DNA of 64,000 bases from Burkholderiaceae bacterium (GCA_913776825.1 CAJYPV010000032.1:333734-397733), one strand, 5' to 3'; counted from the stretch's first letter, positions 42,698-52,871 are shown. Numbers and translations: made by a program. The notes: generated from the sequence alone by a model not told the origin.

Positions 42698-45115
42698 CTA
42701 CAGTCCCGCCAAGACTGTATTGGCGCGCGCGTCGCCCAGGTCCGGCGGCTCCCAGGCGCGAAGCCAGTCGGCGAACTGCTCGCCGGGCATCGGCCGGGCC
42801 AGCAGATAACCCTGGCCCTGATCGCAACCCAGCGTCTGCAGCAGCGTCCACGCCTTGGCGGTCTCCAGGCCTTCAGCGACCACGCTCAAGCCCAGGTTGT
42901 GGGCCAGCTCGATGGTCGAGCGCACGATCTTGGCATCGTCCAGATCCCGCTCCATGCCCATCACGAAGCTGCGATCGATCTTCAGCTCATCCACCGACAG
43001 CTGCTTCAGATACGCCAGCGAGGAATATCCCGTGCCGAAATCGTCGATCGACAGCTTGAAGCCCAGCGCATGCAATTGCTCCAGCGTCAGCAGCGCGCGC
43101 TGGGGATCGTCCATGATCGCGCTCTCGGTGATCTCCAGGCACAGCGCCTGCGGCGGCACACCGGCGGCCAGGTCGGCGATCTTGATCGGCAGGTCCTGAT
43201 CCATCAGGTCGCGCGTCGACAGATTCACGCTGATGGGCAGGGCCAGACCCTGACGCCGCAGGTCCATCCAGGTCTGCGCGGCGGCATGCAGCATCCAGGC
43301 GGTCAGCTGACGGATGAAGCCGGTCTGCTCGGCGAAGGGGATGAACTCCATCGGCGGCACCAGCCCGCGCTGCGGATGCTGCCAGCGCACCAGCGCCTCG
43401 GCACCGGCGATGCGCTGCGAATGCAGATCCACCTTGGGTTGCAGATACAGCCGCAACTCGCCGGCATCGATGGCATGGCGCAGCTCGCTCAGCAGGGACA
43501 ACGATTCCTGGCTCGCCGCATCCATGCTCGGCGCGTAGACCTGGCAGCCGCTCTGGCTGCGCTTGGCCGCATGCATCGCCAGTTCGGCCCGCGCCAGCAG
43601 CAGCGTCACATCGCGGCCATGATGCGGATACAGCGCAATGCCCATGCCGGCGGACAAATCCACCGTCTGGTCATCGATCGTCAAGGCCCGTTCGAAGTTG
43701 CGCTGGATGCGCTGGCAGACCGCCTCGGCGCGGGTGGCGCCGGCGCCCTCGACCAGCATCACGAACTCATCGCCGCTCAAGCGCGCGATCAGGCGGACAT
43801 CCTCCTTCAGCAACTGCTGCAGGCGCTCGGCCACGGCCCGCAGCAGGCGATCGCCGAAGGGCCGGCCCAGCACATCGTTCACATGCTTGAAGCGGTCCAG
43901 ATTGAGCATCAGCAGCGCGAAGCGGACGTTGCTGTCGGCGATGCGGCGCGTCACGGCCTGGCTGAACTGCTCTCGATTGGGCAGGTCGGTCAGCGGGTCC
44001 CAGAAGGCCAGGCGGTTCACCAGTTCCTCGCGCTCGCGGATGCTTTGGCGCATGGCCTCGAAGGCCTCGGCCAGATCGCCGACTTCATCCCGTGAGGTGC
44101 GCGGCACCGGGCTGCCGTAATCGCCGCCGCCCAGGCGACGGGCCACGCCCGCCAGCGCCTTCACCGGTTCGGTGATGCGGCGCGCCGTGATCACCGCGCC
44201 GAGCGCGAACACCGCCACGCCGCCCAGGCTGAGCGCCAGCAGCGTGTACTGCAACTCGCGATAAGGGGCCAGCGCATCGTCGACCGAGCGCAGCAGCAGC
44301 ACCGCCATCGCGTGTTCCGCATCGCCGCCGTGCGGCAGCGGCTGCAGACGGGCCTGGAACTGCTCACCGTTCAAGCTCATCGCGAAGGAGACGGGCTCGG
44401 TCGGCATCGGCCGGCCGACGTCCGGCATCGCACGCAGCAGCTCGGAGTTGGCGGACTCATCCATCACGCTCGCCAGCACCTGCCAGCCCGCCTGCGGCGG
44501 CCGGCTCAGCAGCACCCCTTCGATGCGAACGATGCGGTTCAGCTCGGCGAGTTGCTCGCGACGCAGCTCGAAGCCCATGAACACCCATCCGCCGAGGCCC
44601 GCCGCCCGCATCTTGGCCACCACGACCTGGAAGGCCTTGCCCTCGACCAGCACCAGCTGGCTCTGGGTGCGGCTCTGGGTCTGCCGCGTGACGCCACGCA
44701 GCAGCGGGGCGACCTTCGTGGCCAGCGGATTGGTCGCGGCCATCAGCTGGAAGCCGTCGTTGGCATAACCGATGAAGCTGGCGTCGCCCCGTTCGCTGAG
44801 GTTGGTGAAGACGTCCTCCATCATGGTGCGGAGCTCATCACCCTGGATGCCCGCCGCGACCAGCTGCCGCAGGCCGTAATCGGACTGCAGCAGATCGGCC
44901 ACCAGGCCGCGCTGCTCGGCGTCCTGCGACAGCAACTGGCTGAAGATGCGATCGCCCGCTGCGAGCTCCTCATCCACCGATCCCCGGGCATTGCGCACGA
45001 TGCCCTGGTTCAGCAGCACCAGGCTCATCAACTGCACCACCAGCAGCAGCGCCAGGAACAGCGCCACGATGCGCCCTTCCAGGCGCCGCAGGTTGAGGAA
45101 GTCAGGCCAGCGCAT
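42698..45115 (-). CDS. Membrane GGDEF-EAL c-di-GMP protein with periplasmic sensor
   Basis: An 805-aa inner-membrane protein. Two hydrophobic segments (about 15-38 and 288-311) flank a periplasmic sensor domain of about 250 residues. HAMP follows (about 310-362), then GGDEF (about 370-530) and EAL (about 540-790). The GGDEF active-site loop is SGDEF at 447-451, a one-residue variant, and no RxxD I-site is found at the usual place. The EAL domain is canonical: EALVRW at 573-578 and IDDFGTGYSSLAYL later on. Phosphodiesterase activity is therefore likely; cyclase activity is uncertain. Its start overlaps the stop of the cupredoxin gene. Confidence 0.93.
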   Translation of the reverse strand: MRWPDFLNLRRLEGRIVALFLALLLVVQLMSLVLLNQGIVRNARGSVDEELAAGDRIFSQLLSQDAEQRGLVADLLQSDYGLRQLVAAGIQGDELRTMMEDVFTNLSERGDASFIGYANDGFQLMAATNPLATKVAPLLRGVTRQTQSRTQSQLVLVEGKAFQVVVAKMRAAGLGGWVFMGFELRREQLAELNRIVRIEGVLLSRPPQAGWQVLASVMDESANSELLRAMPDVGRPMPTEPVSFAMSLNGEQFQARLQPLPHGGDAEHAMAVLLLRSVDDALAPYRELQYTLLALSLGGVAVFALGAVITARRITEPVKALAGVARRLGGGDYGSPVPRTSRDEVGDLAEAFEAMRQSIREREELVNRLAFWDPLTDLPNREQFSQAVTRRIADSNVRFALLMLNLDRFKHVNDVLGRPFGDRLLRAVAERLQQLLKEDVRLIARLSGDEFVMLVEGAGATRAEAVCQRIQRNFERALTIDDQTVDLSAGMGIALYPHHGRDVTLLLARAELAMHAAKRSQSGCQVYAPSMDAASQESLSLLSELRHAIDAGELRLYLQPKVDLHSQRIAGAEALVRWQHPQRGLVPPMEFIPFAEQTGFIRQLTAWMLHAAAQTWMDLRRQGLALPISVNLSTRDLMDQDLPIKIADLAAGVPPQALCLEITESAIMDDPQRALLTLEQLHALGFKLSIDDFGTGYSSLAYLKQLSVDELKIDRSFVMGMERDLDDAKIVRSTIELAHNLGLSVVAEGLETAKAWTLLQTLGCDQGQGYLLARPMPGEQFADWLRAWEPPDLGDARANTVLAGL

Positions 45116-45747
45116 CAGTCCCGCATCTCAAGCTTCAGCAGGCCGGGCGCACCGGCGCTCACTTTCAGCGGTTGAGACAAGGGCGCGGCATTGCCCAAGG
45201 CGGCGCGCCACAGGCGCACCCGGTGATCGCCCGCAGGCAGATCCAGCTTCACCTGGCCTTGCGCATCGGTGATGGCGAAGAGCGGGGTGTCGACCACGAT
45301 GATCCCGGCCGTCATCCGGTCATGGATGTTGCAGCCCAGCTGGGCCACGCCGGGCTGATCGAACAGCACTGGCTCGGCCGGCGTGCCGGCATAGAGCTTC
45401 AGCTCGAAGCGTTTGATCGGGGAGAAGGAATAGACATGGTGCCGGACCGTGTCGAAATTCGGAAAGCTGACCAACGTGCCGGTCTGCACCACCAGCAACT
45501 GCGGCTGGAACTGCCGATCACGCTGCGACATCTGCGCCGAGGTGCCGGCGGCGGCGCGCGGCGACTGGCCTTTGACCTCGACCGCCACGACGGTGTCGGG
45601 CAATGGCTGGCCGCTGCCGTCGCGCACCTGCAGCGTCCAGGACGCGGCATGTGCGCGGTCCACCACGGCGGCCGACAGCCCGCTGGCCAAGGCGATCACA
45701 AACAGCAAACGCGCCTGAAACGGCGCGCGATGGAGGCGGGAGCGCAT
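45115..45747 (-). CDS. Periplasmic cupredoxin-like protein
   Basis: A 210-aa secreted protein. The signal peptide (cleavage after AHA near residue 34) precedes a short carboxypeptidase-regulatory-like strand set and a cupredoxin fold. Type-1 copper ligands are visible: His in VRHHVYSF (103 or 104), then Cys139, His142 and Met145 spaced C-x2-H-x2-M in GCNIHDRM. The segment TLVSFPNFDTVRHHVYSFSP is typical of the methylamine-utilisation/plastocyanin-like group in Betaproteobacteria. It is translationally coupled to the GGDEF-EAL gene (shared base at 45115) and 28 bp after holA. It may carry electrons or sense copper or redox state for the next gene; this is inference. Confidence 0.82.
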   Translation of the reverse strand: MRSRLHRAPFQARLLFVIALASGLSAAVVDRAHAASWTLQVRDGSGQPLPDTVVAVEVKGQSPRAAAGTSAQMSQRDRQFQPQLLVVQTGTLVSFPNFDTVRHHVYSFSPIKRFELKLYAGTPAEPVLFDQPGVAQLGCNIHDRMTAGIIVVDTPLFAITDAQGQVKLDLPAGDHRVRLWRAALGNAAPLSQPLKVSAGAPGLLKLEMRD

Positions 45748-45775
45748 GACGGGATGTCAGGTGGATGACCAGACA

Positions 45776-46843
45776 TCAACCATAGCGGGTTTTAGGTCCG
45801 GATGGACGCAGGGCTTGCTCCAGCATGAGCGCTAAACGGCCCAGGGCTTCCCAAGGATCCACAGGCCATTCCGGATGGCGCAATCCCTTGACGATTCCGT
45901 CACAGATTTGCGCTGCGACCAGCAAACGCGACAGCGCCGCGCCGCCGAGCTGCGGCACGATGCGTTCGAACAGCCGCTCCTTCGGACCCCAGACGCGGGC
46001 CTCGCGCAGGGCCATCGGCAGCGGCTTGCCGGCGGCCACCGCGTCATGCACCCGCTTCAGGCCGCGGATGTCCTCGGCCATGGTCCAGTGCACCAGGACC
46101 GCTGCTTCGCCTTCGGCCTTCAGCCCGTCCAGCATGCGCAGCACGCGGGCCACCTTGCCGCTGAGCAGCGCCTCGCTGAGCTTGAAGACGTCGAAGCGGG
46201 CCACGTCCAGCACGGCGGCCTCGATCTGCGCCAGGCTCAGTTCTCCGGGCGGATGCAGCAGCGCCAGCTTCTGCAGCTCCTGATGGGCGGCGAGCAGGTT
46301 GCCTTCCACCCGATCGGCGAAGAACTCCAGCGCCTGCTGGCCTTCCGGACCCGCCGCCACCGACTGGCCTTGCTGCTGCAGCCGACGCGCGATCCAGGTC
46401 GGCAGCTCGCGCCGCTCGACGGGATCGACCTTGACCGTCACGCCCACGCCGTCCAGCGCGGTGAACCAGGCGCTGGAGAGCTGGGTCTTGTCCAGACGTG
46501 GCAGGGTGACCAGCGTCAGCACATCGGCCGGCACGGCCTCGCAATAGCGCTGCAAGGCGTCCGAGCCGTCCTTGCCGGGCTTGCCGCTGGGAATGCGGAT
46601 CTCGATCAGCTGTCGATCCGCAAACAGGCTCATCGCCTGCGCGGCGGCGAGCACCGGCGCCCAATCGAAATACGCGCCGGAGACGGTGAACACCTGCCGC
46701 TCGCCAAAGCCCTGCCGGCGGGCTTCCGCCCGCAGCAGATCCGCGGCCTCCTGCGCCAGCAGCGGCTCATCGCCGTGCACGGTGTAGACCGGCTTGAGTC
46801 CTTTGGCCAGATGGCCCGCGAGTGCCTCGCCCTTGATCTGCAT
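45776..46843 (-). CDS. holA: DNA polymerase III subunit delta
   Basis: A 355-aa clamp-loader subunit that opens the beta sliding clamp. It begins with the typical YTVHGDEPLLAQEAADLLR. The ATPase-like domain lacks a working P-loop, as in all HolA proteins, and the C-terminal collar part shows HWTMAEDIRGLKRVHDAVAA. Length is normal. It lies 18 bp after lptE. Confidence 0.95.
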   Translation of the reverse strand: MQIKGEALAGHLAKGLKPVYTVHGDEPLLAQEAADLLRAEARRQGFGERQVFTVSGAYFDWAPVLAAAQAMSLFADRQLIEIRIPSGKPGKDGSDALQRYCEAVPADVLTLVTLPRLDKTQLSSAWFTALDGVGVTVKVDPVERRELPTWIARRLQQQGQSVAAGPEGQQALEFFADRVEGNLLAAHQELQKLALLHPPGELSLAQIEAAVLDVARFDVFKLSEALLSGKVARVLRMLDGLKAEGEAAVLVHWTMAEDIRGLKRVHDAVAAGKPLPMALREARVWGPKERLFERIVPQLGGAALSRLLVAAQICDGIVKGLRHPEWPVDPWEALGRLALMLEQALRPSGPKTRYG

Positions 46844-46861
46844 GACCGGATGCCGGGCGCG

Positions 46862-47353
46862 TCAGCTGGACAGCCGCACGGCCGCCAGGCGGCGGAGCAG
46901 CAGCCCGACCGCTTCCACCTGCATGGCCTTTTGCAGCGAGGCTTCTTCCTGCTCCTTGGCCAGCGCGGCGCTTTCGCTGTAGTTCATGTCGCGGGTCAGG
47001 CGCAGCTCGGTGCGCGGCAGCAGGATGTCGCCGCCGGCCGAGCGCAGGGAATAGTCGAGCTGCAGGCGCAACTGCCATTCGGTGATCTGCCCGGCGGTGG
47101 TGGTGGCCACCGAGGTCTTGTCGCGGATCTCGCGCTCGACGTCGATGATGACGTCGGCGCGGTTGGGATCCTCCACCAGCGTGAGCGGGCTGCGCAGCAC
47201 CTGGCGGCGCAGTTCCTGGGCGAGCGGAGAGTGCGGCACGAAGCCGGTCAGCGCCAGCGTCTTGAAGTGGTACTGCGGCTCGCGCCGCAATTCGAAACCG
47301 CAGCCCGACAGCACGGCCACGGCACCCAGCGTCAGCAGATCACGGCGCTGCAT
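46862..47353 (-). CDS. lptE: LPS-assembly lipoprotein LptE
   Basis: A 163-aa outer-membrane lipoprotein that plugs the LptD barrel for LPS insertion. The N-terminus has a Tat-like MQRRDLLTLGAVAVLSGCGF with lipobox LSGC (Cys18). The LptE domain follows (FKTLALTGFVPHSPLAQELR). leuS lies 4 bp upstream and holA 18 bp downstream, the standard proteobacterial order. Confidence 0.94.
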   Translation of the reverse strand: MQRRDLLTLGAVAVLSGCGFELRREPQYHFKTLALTGFVPHSPLAQELRRQVLRSPLTLVEDPNRADVIIDVEREIRDKTSVATTTAGQITEWQLRLQLDYSLRSAGGDILLPRTELRLTRDMNYSESAALAKEQEEASLQKAMQVEAVGLLLRRLAAVRLSS

Positions 47354-47357
47354 GGCG

Positions 47358-50000
47358 TCAGACCACCAGGTTGACCAGACGACCCGGCACGATCACCACC
47401 TTCTTCGGGGCTTTGCCTTCGGCAAACTTCTCGAAGTCGGGGCTGGCCAGCGCGATCGCTTCGATCGCGGCCTTGTCCGCCGAGGCGGCCACCTTGATCG
47501 ATCCGCGCAGCTTGCCGTTGACCTGCACCATCAGCTCGATCTGGTCCTGCACCAGCGCGGCGTCATCGACGCTCGGCCAGGCGGCGTCCAGCAGCTCGCC
47601 CAGTTCTGCGGCGAAGCCCAGCTCGACCCACAGCGCATGCGCGATGTGCGGGCAGGCGGGATAGATGACGCGCAGCAGCACCGAGAAGCCTTCGCGCAGC
47701 GCGGCGGCGTCCTGACCCGATGCCGCCGGCTTGAAGCCTTCCAGCGCATTCAGCAGCTTCATCGCGCCGGAGACGACGGTGTTGTACTGCATGCGCTCGT
47801 AGTCGTAGCTGACCTGCTTGAGCACCAGGTGCACCTCGCGACGCAGCGCCTTGCCGTCGTCGCTCAGGCCGGAGAAGTCCGAGCGGGCGGCCTGGATCGC
47901 CTCGGCGTGGCGGCTGCCGAAGCCCCAGACCCGCTTCAGGAAGCGGTGCGCGCCTTCGACGCCGGCATCGTTCCATTCCAGCGTCTGTTCCGGCGGCGAG
48001 GCGAACATGACGAACAGACGTGCCGTGTCGGCGCCGTACTGGTCGATCAGGGCCTGCGGGTCGACGCCGTTGTTCTTCGACTTCGACATCGTCGTCATCT
48101 CGTACTCGAGCGGCAGGCCGTCGGCCTTGAGCGTGCCGCCCACCGGCTGGCCGTGCTCGTTGCGCAGCACGTCGACCTCATGCTCCCAGTAGTAGTTCTT
48201 GCCGGCGTCTTCCGGCTTGCGGAAGAAGGCGCCCTTGAGCACCATGCCCTGGGTCAGCAGGTTCTTGAACGGCTCGTCGAACTTGATCAGCTTGAGGTCG
48301 CGCATGACCTTGGTCCAGAAGCGCGCATACAGCAGGTGCAGGATGGCGTGCTCGATGCCGCCGATGTACTGGTCCATCGGCATCCAGTACTCGCTGCCGG
48401 CGCCGACCATCGCGCCCTGGTTTGACGCGTCGCAATAGCGCATGAAGTACCAGGAGCTGTCGACGAAGGTGTCCATCGTGTCGGTCTCCCGCTTCGCCGC
48501 GGCACCGCAACGCGGGCAGCTGCAATTCAGGAAATCGGCGCGCTTGTTGAGCGGATTGCCGCTGCCGTCGGGGATGCAGTCTTCCGGCAGCACCACCGGC
48601 AGATCCTTCTCCGGCACCGGCACGGCGCCGCAGGTGTCGCAGTGGATGATCGGGATCGGCGTGCCCCAATAGCGCTGGCGGCTCACGCCCCAGTCGCGCA
48701 GGCGCCAGGTGGTTTTCTTCTCGCCCAGCCCTTGAGCGCCGAGCAGCTCGGCCACCTTGTCGACCGCCTGCTTGTGGGTCAGGCCGTTCAGCACGCCGGA
48801 GTCCACGCACACGCCCTGGTGCTTGTCGCTGTACCACTCGGCCCAGGCGTCCAGCGAGAAGGTCTGGCCCTCGACCGCGACGACCTGCTTGATCGGGAGC
48901 TTGTATTTCTTGGCGAAGGCGAAATCGCGCTCGTCATGGGCGGGCACGCCCATGACCGCGCCGTCGCCGTAGCTCATCAGCACATAGTTGCCGACCCAGA
49001 CTTCCACCTGCGCGCCCGTCAGCGGATGGGTGACGAACAGGCCGGTGGGCATGCCCTTCTTGTCCTGCGTCGCCAGCTCGGCTTCGGTGGTGCCGCCTTG
49101 CTTGCATTCCTCGATGAAGGCGGCCAACGACGGATTCGAGGCCGCCGCATGCGTGGCCAGCGGATGTTCCGGCGCCACGGCGCAGAAGGTCACGCCCATG
49201 ATGGTGTCGGAGCGGGTCGTGAACACGTACAGGCGGCCACCCTGGATGAGCTGACGGCTCGCATCCTGGATCTGGTGCGGGAAGGCGAAGCGCACGCCTT
49301 CGCTCTTGCCGATCCAGTTTTCCTGCATCAGGCGCACCCGCTCGGGCCAGCCCGACAGGTAGTTGCGATCAGACGGATCGGCCACCGCGGCGAGCAGCTC
49401 TTCGGCGTAGTCGGTGATCTTCAGGTAGTAGCCGGGGATCTCGCGCTTCTCGACCACCGCGCCGGAGCGCCAGCCCTTGCCGTCGATGACCTGCTCATTG
49501 GCCAGCACGGTCTGGTCGATCGGGTCCCAGTTGACCACCTGGGTGCGGCGCTCGGCGATGCCGGCTTCCAGCATCTTCAGGAACAGCCACTGGTTCCAGC
49601 GGTAGTAGTCCGGCTTGCAGGTGGCGATCTCGCGCGACCAGTCGATCGCCAGACCCATCGCCTGCATCTGGCTCTTCATGTAGGCGATGTTGTCGTAGGT
49701 CCAGGCGGCGGGCGGCACCCTGTTCTTCATCGCCGCGTTTTCCGCGGGCAGGCCGAACGCATCCCAGCCCATCGGCATCAGCACGTTGTAGCCCTTCATG
49801 CGCAGCTGACGGGTCAACATGTCGTTGATCGTGTAGTTGCGGACATGGCCCATGTGCAGCTTGCCGCTGGGGTAGGGCAGCATGGAGCACGCATAGAACT
49901 TGGGCTTGCTGGCGTCCTCGACGACGCGATAGGCGTCGCGGGCGTTCCAATGGTCGCGGGCGGCCTGTTCGACCTCGGAGGGGGCGTATTTCTCGTTCAT
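47358..50000 (-). CDS. leuS: Leucyl-tRNA synthetase
   Basis: An 880-aa class I aminoacyl-tRNA synthetase. The HIGH-type motif is SGKLHMGHVRNYTIND near residue 45, and the KMSKS-type motif is TTMSKSKNNGVDPQ near residue 610. A CP1 editing domain (TRSDTIMGVTFCAVAPEHPL) and a zinc-type CPRCG pair are present. Length is normal. It is upstream of lptE in the bamE-to-GGDEF operon. Confidence 0.98.
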   Translation of the reverse strand: MNEKYAPSEVEQAARDHWNARDAYRVVEDASKPKFYACSMLPYPSGKLHMGHVRNYTINDMLTRQLRMKGYNVLMPMGWDAFGLPAENAAMKNRVPPAAWTYDNIAYMKSQMQAMGLAIDWSREIATCKPDYYRWNQWLFLKMLEAGIAERRTQVVNWDPIDQTVLANEQVIDGKGWRSGAVVEKREIPGYYLKITDYAEELLAAVADPSDRNYLSGWPERVRLMQENWIGKSEGVRFAFPHQIQDASRQLIQGGRLYVFTTRSDTIMGVTFCAVAPEHPLATHAAASNPSLAAFIEECKQGGTTEAELATQDKKGMPTGLFVTHPLTGAQVEVWVGNYVLMSYGDGAVMGVPAHDERDFAFAKKYKLPIKQVVAVEGQTFSLDAWAEWYSDKHQGVCVDSGVLNGLTHKQAVDKVAELLGAQGLGEKKTTWRLRDWGVSRQRYWGTPIPIIHCDTCGAVPVPEKDLPVVLPEDCIPDGSGNPLNKRADFLNCSCPRCGAAAKRETDTMDTFVDSSWYFMRYCDASNQGAMVGAGSEYWMPMDQYIGGIEHAILHLLYARFWTKVMRDLKLIKFDEPFKNLLTQGMVLKGAFFRKPEDAGKNYYWEHEVDVLRNEHGQPVGGTLKADGLPLEYEMTTMSKSKNNGVDPQALIDQYGADTARLFVMFASPPEQTLEWNDAGVEGAHRFLKRVWGFGSRHAEAIQAARSDFSGLSDDGKALRREVHLVLKQVSYDYERMQYNTVVSGAMKLLNALEGFKPAASGQDAAALREGFSVLLRVIYPACPHIAHALWVELGFAAELGELLDAAWPSVDDAALVQDQIELMVQVNGKLRGSIKVAASADKAAIEAIALASPDFEKFAEGKAPKKVVIVPGRLVNLVV

Positions 50001-50211
50001 GTTGGCTCTGCGGACGGATCGGGCGATTGTAGGAGCCCGGCGCGGACGGCCGGGCGCGGGATGGAGCGGGAACGAGGTGGATCGGCGACGCCGTCTTCAG
50101 GCCACGGCTCAACGGCCGGCCAGGGCGCTGACATGCGTCGAAGGCGCCTGCGCGCCTTGACACCTCGAGCGCAAGCGTTGCCGACGAGCGGCGGCCGCCC
50201 GCGCGCCGCGC

Positions 50212-50744
<533 letters not shown>

Positions 50745-50748
<4 letters not shown>

Positions 50749-51389
50749 GGCGCGGTGAGCAATTCGCGCAGGTCGTGGGCGAAGCCTTCGAGCTCCGCTT
50801 CACAGGCGCCGACCCACTTGCCGAACAAGTTGTAGGCCAGCACCGCCGGGATCGCGACGGCCAGGCCGGCCGCCGTCATGATGAGCGCCTCGCCGACCGG
50901 GCCGGCGACCTTGTCCAGGCTGAAGTTGCCGGTGGCCGAGATGCTCAGCAGCGCGTGATAGATGCCCCACACGGTGCCGAACAGCCCGACGAACGGCGCG
51001 GTGCTCCCGATTGTGGCCAGCACCACCTGACCCCGATTGAGGCCGCTCAACACCTGATGCAGCGCGTCGCGCAGGCGGCGCGTGAGCTGGGCATGCGGCC
51101 GGCTGGAGGCGGCCAGCGTGCCGGCCGGGCTGTCGAGCAGCGCGGCGTCGACCATCGGCAGCATCAGCGCCTCACGGTCCAGGGCGCGCAATTGATCGCG
51201 GCCGGTGGGCAGGTCGCCTGCGGCCCAGAAGACCGGCAATGCCCGCTGCAGATCGCGCCGGGCCCGCTGCAAGGTCCAGCCGCGCCAGAAGATCAGCACC
51301 CAGCTGCAGACGGACATCGCCAGCAACACCAGGGCCACCAGGCGGCCGACGCTGTCGCCCGCCTGCCAGAGATCGAACAGCTCACGCAT
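50745..51389 (-). CDS. MotA/TolQ/ExbB proton-channel family protein
   Basis: A 214-aa inner-membrane protein with three transmembrane segments (about 14-35, 120-142 and 167-190). The family core reads LATIGSTAPFVGLFGTVWGI and GPVGEALIMTAAGLAVAIPA. It forms a proton channel with the ExbD/TolR-type protein encoded next. It lies 21 bp after dapB. Confidence 0.94.
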
Positions 51390-51410
51390 CGTGGACCAGC
51401 GCGTCCTGGC

Positions 51411-52223
51411 TCAGCCGAGGCCGAGCACGTCGTTCATGTCGAACAGGCCGGTCGGACGCGAGGCCAGGAAACGCGCGGCGCGCAGGCTGCCCTGGGCGAA
51501 CGTGGCGCGGCTGGAGGCCTTGTGGCTGATCTCGATGCGCTCGCCGATGCCGGCGAACAGCACGGTGTGGTCGCCGATGATGTCGCCGCCGCGCACGGTC
51601 GCGAAACCGATGGTGGACGGATCGCGCTCGCCGGTGACGCCTTCGCGGCCGTAGACGGCGCAGGTCTTCAGGTCGCGGCCGATGGCGTCGGCCACCACTT
51701 CGCCCATCTTCAAGGCGGTGCCGCTCGGCGCATCGACCTTGTGGCGGTGATGGGCCTCGATGATCTCGATGTCATAGCCCTGGGCCAGCGCCTTGGCGGC
51801 GTTCTCCAGCAGCTTGAGCACCACATTCACGCCCACGCTCATGTTGGGCGCCATCATCACGGCAGCGCGCGTCGACAGGCGCTGGATCTCGGCCTTCTGC
51901 TCGTCGCTGAAGCCGGTGGTGCCGATGACGGTGCGCACGCCCAGCTCCGCGCACAGCGCCAGATGCGCCATCGTGCCTTCGGGCCGGGTGAAATCGATCA
52001 GCACATCGGCCTGGCGCAGGCCGGCGCGCACATCGTTGGTGATCGCCACGCCAGTGGTCTGGCCGAGGAAAGCGCCGGCATCCTGCCCGAGGGTGGGACT
52101 GCCTTCGCGATCCAGGGCGGCGGTCAGGCGCAGATCGGGCGCCTGCAGCACGGCTTCGATCAACATGCGGCCCATGCGGCCGGACGCGCCGGTGATGGCG
52201 ATGCGCACGGGGCTGGCGCTCAT
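51411..52223 (-). CDS. dapB: 4-hydroxy-tetrahydrodipicolinate reductase
   Basis: A 270-aa NAD(P)H-dependent enzyme of lysine and diaminopimelate synthesis. The Rossmann motif is ITGASGRMGRML near residue 12. The substrate-binding region reads EAHHRHKVDAPSGTALKMGE. IGTTGFSDEQ and APNMSVGVNV are also family features. The ATG overlaps bamE's stop by four bases (52220-52223). Confidence 0.97.
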   Translation of the reverse strand: MSASPVRIAITGASGRMGRMLIEAVLQAPDLRLTAALDREGSPTLGQDAGAFLGQTTGVAITNDVRAGLRQADVLIDFTRPEGTMAHLALCAELGVRTVIGTTGFSDEQKAEIQRLSTRAAVMMAPNMSVGVNVVLKLLENAAKALAQGYDIEIIEAHHRHKVDAPSGTALKMGEVVADAIGRDLKTCAVYGREGVTGERDPSTIGFATVRGGDIIGDHTVLFAGIGERIEISHKASSRATFAQGSLRAARFLASRPTGLFDMNDVLGLG

Positions 52224-52789
52224 CGACGCGGCTCCAGCGGCGGATAGTCGCGCACCGGGCCGGTCGGCTCGGGCGTGGCGGAGGCCTGGCGCACCGGCGG
52301 CGGCAGGGCCTTGCGTTCTTCCTCGGTCATCTCGAGCTTGGGCGCCCGGCCGGACACCTTGGCGGTGTTGATCGCCGCGATGAATTCGTTTTCGGTCGGC
52401 AGGTCGCTCGGCGCGTCGATCTTGGCGAGCGCGTCGCCGTCGAAGGTCAGCTGGATGTGGCGGTTCTGAGGCGCCGCGCCCTGGCGACGGATGGTGAAGA
52501 TGTAGTCCCAGCGGGTGTCGTGGAAGACATCGGTCAGCAGCGGCGAGCCGAGCTGGTCACGCACTTGCGCGCGGGTCATGCCGGGCTTGATGCGTTCGAT
52601 CTGCTCCTTGGTGACCACGTTGCCTTGCACGATCTCGACCCGATACGGGCGGACCAGTCCGAGGACCTTGTCGCCGCTGACGGAGAAGGCGTCGAAGGCG
52701 GGCATCTGCGAGCACGCGCCCAGCGACGCCAGGCCGCCGAGGGCGACGCTGAGTCGCGCGATCACGGCGATATGGGATTTCAATGACAT
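52220..52789 (-). CDS. bamE: Outer-membrane assembly lipoprotein BamE (SmpA/OmlA)
   Basis: A 189-aa lipoprotein of the BAM complex that folds outer-membrane barrels. The signal ends at lipobox LGAC (Cys26). The BamE domain follows (VTKEQIERIKPGMTRAQVRD, then LLTDVFHDTRWDYIF). After about residue 120 the protein has an extra Pro/Lys/Glu tail. The start is the ATG at 52789 (MSLKSHIAVIARL); the longer frame from 52969 overlaps fur. It is divergent from fur with 82 bp between them. Confidence 0.94.
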   Translation of the reverse strand: MSLKSHIAVIARLSVALGGLASLGACSQMPAFDAFSVSGDKVLGLVRPYRVEIVQGNVVTKEQIERIKPGMTRAQVRDQLGSPLLTDVFHDTRWDYIFTIRRQGAAPQNRHIQLTFDGDALAKIDAPSDLPTENEFIAAINTAKVSGRAPKLEMTEEERKALPPPVRQASATPEPTGPVRDYPPLEPRR

Positions 52790-52835
52790 GGCGGGGCTTC
52801 GCAAGGGGTCAAGGGCTATGATGAGCGGAATTCTA

Positions 52836-52850
52836 GCGGGAGGCTCCCGC
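52836..52850. promoter_or_regulatory. Perfect palindrome in the bamE/fur promoter region
   Basis: GCGGGAG-G-CTCCCGC lies midway between the divergent bamE and fur starts. Next to it the minus strand reads TAGAAT, a good -10 for bamE. It could be an operator shared by the two genes; no Fur-box match was seen. Confidence 0.3.
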
Positions 52851-52871
52851 CCTCTCGCGGTCGCAAACCCC

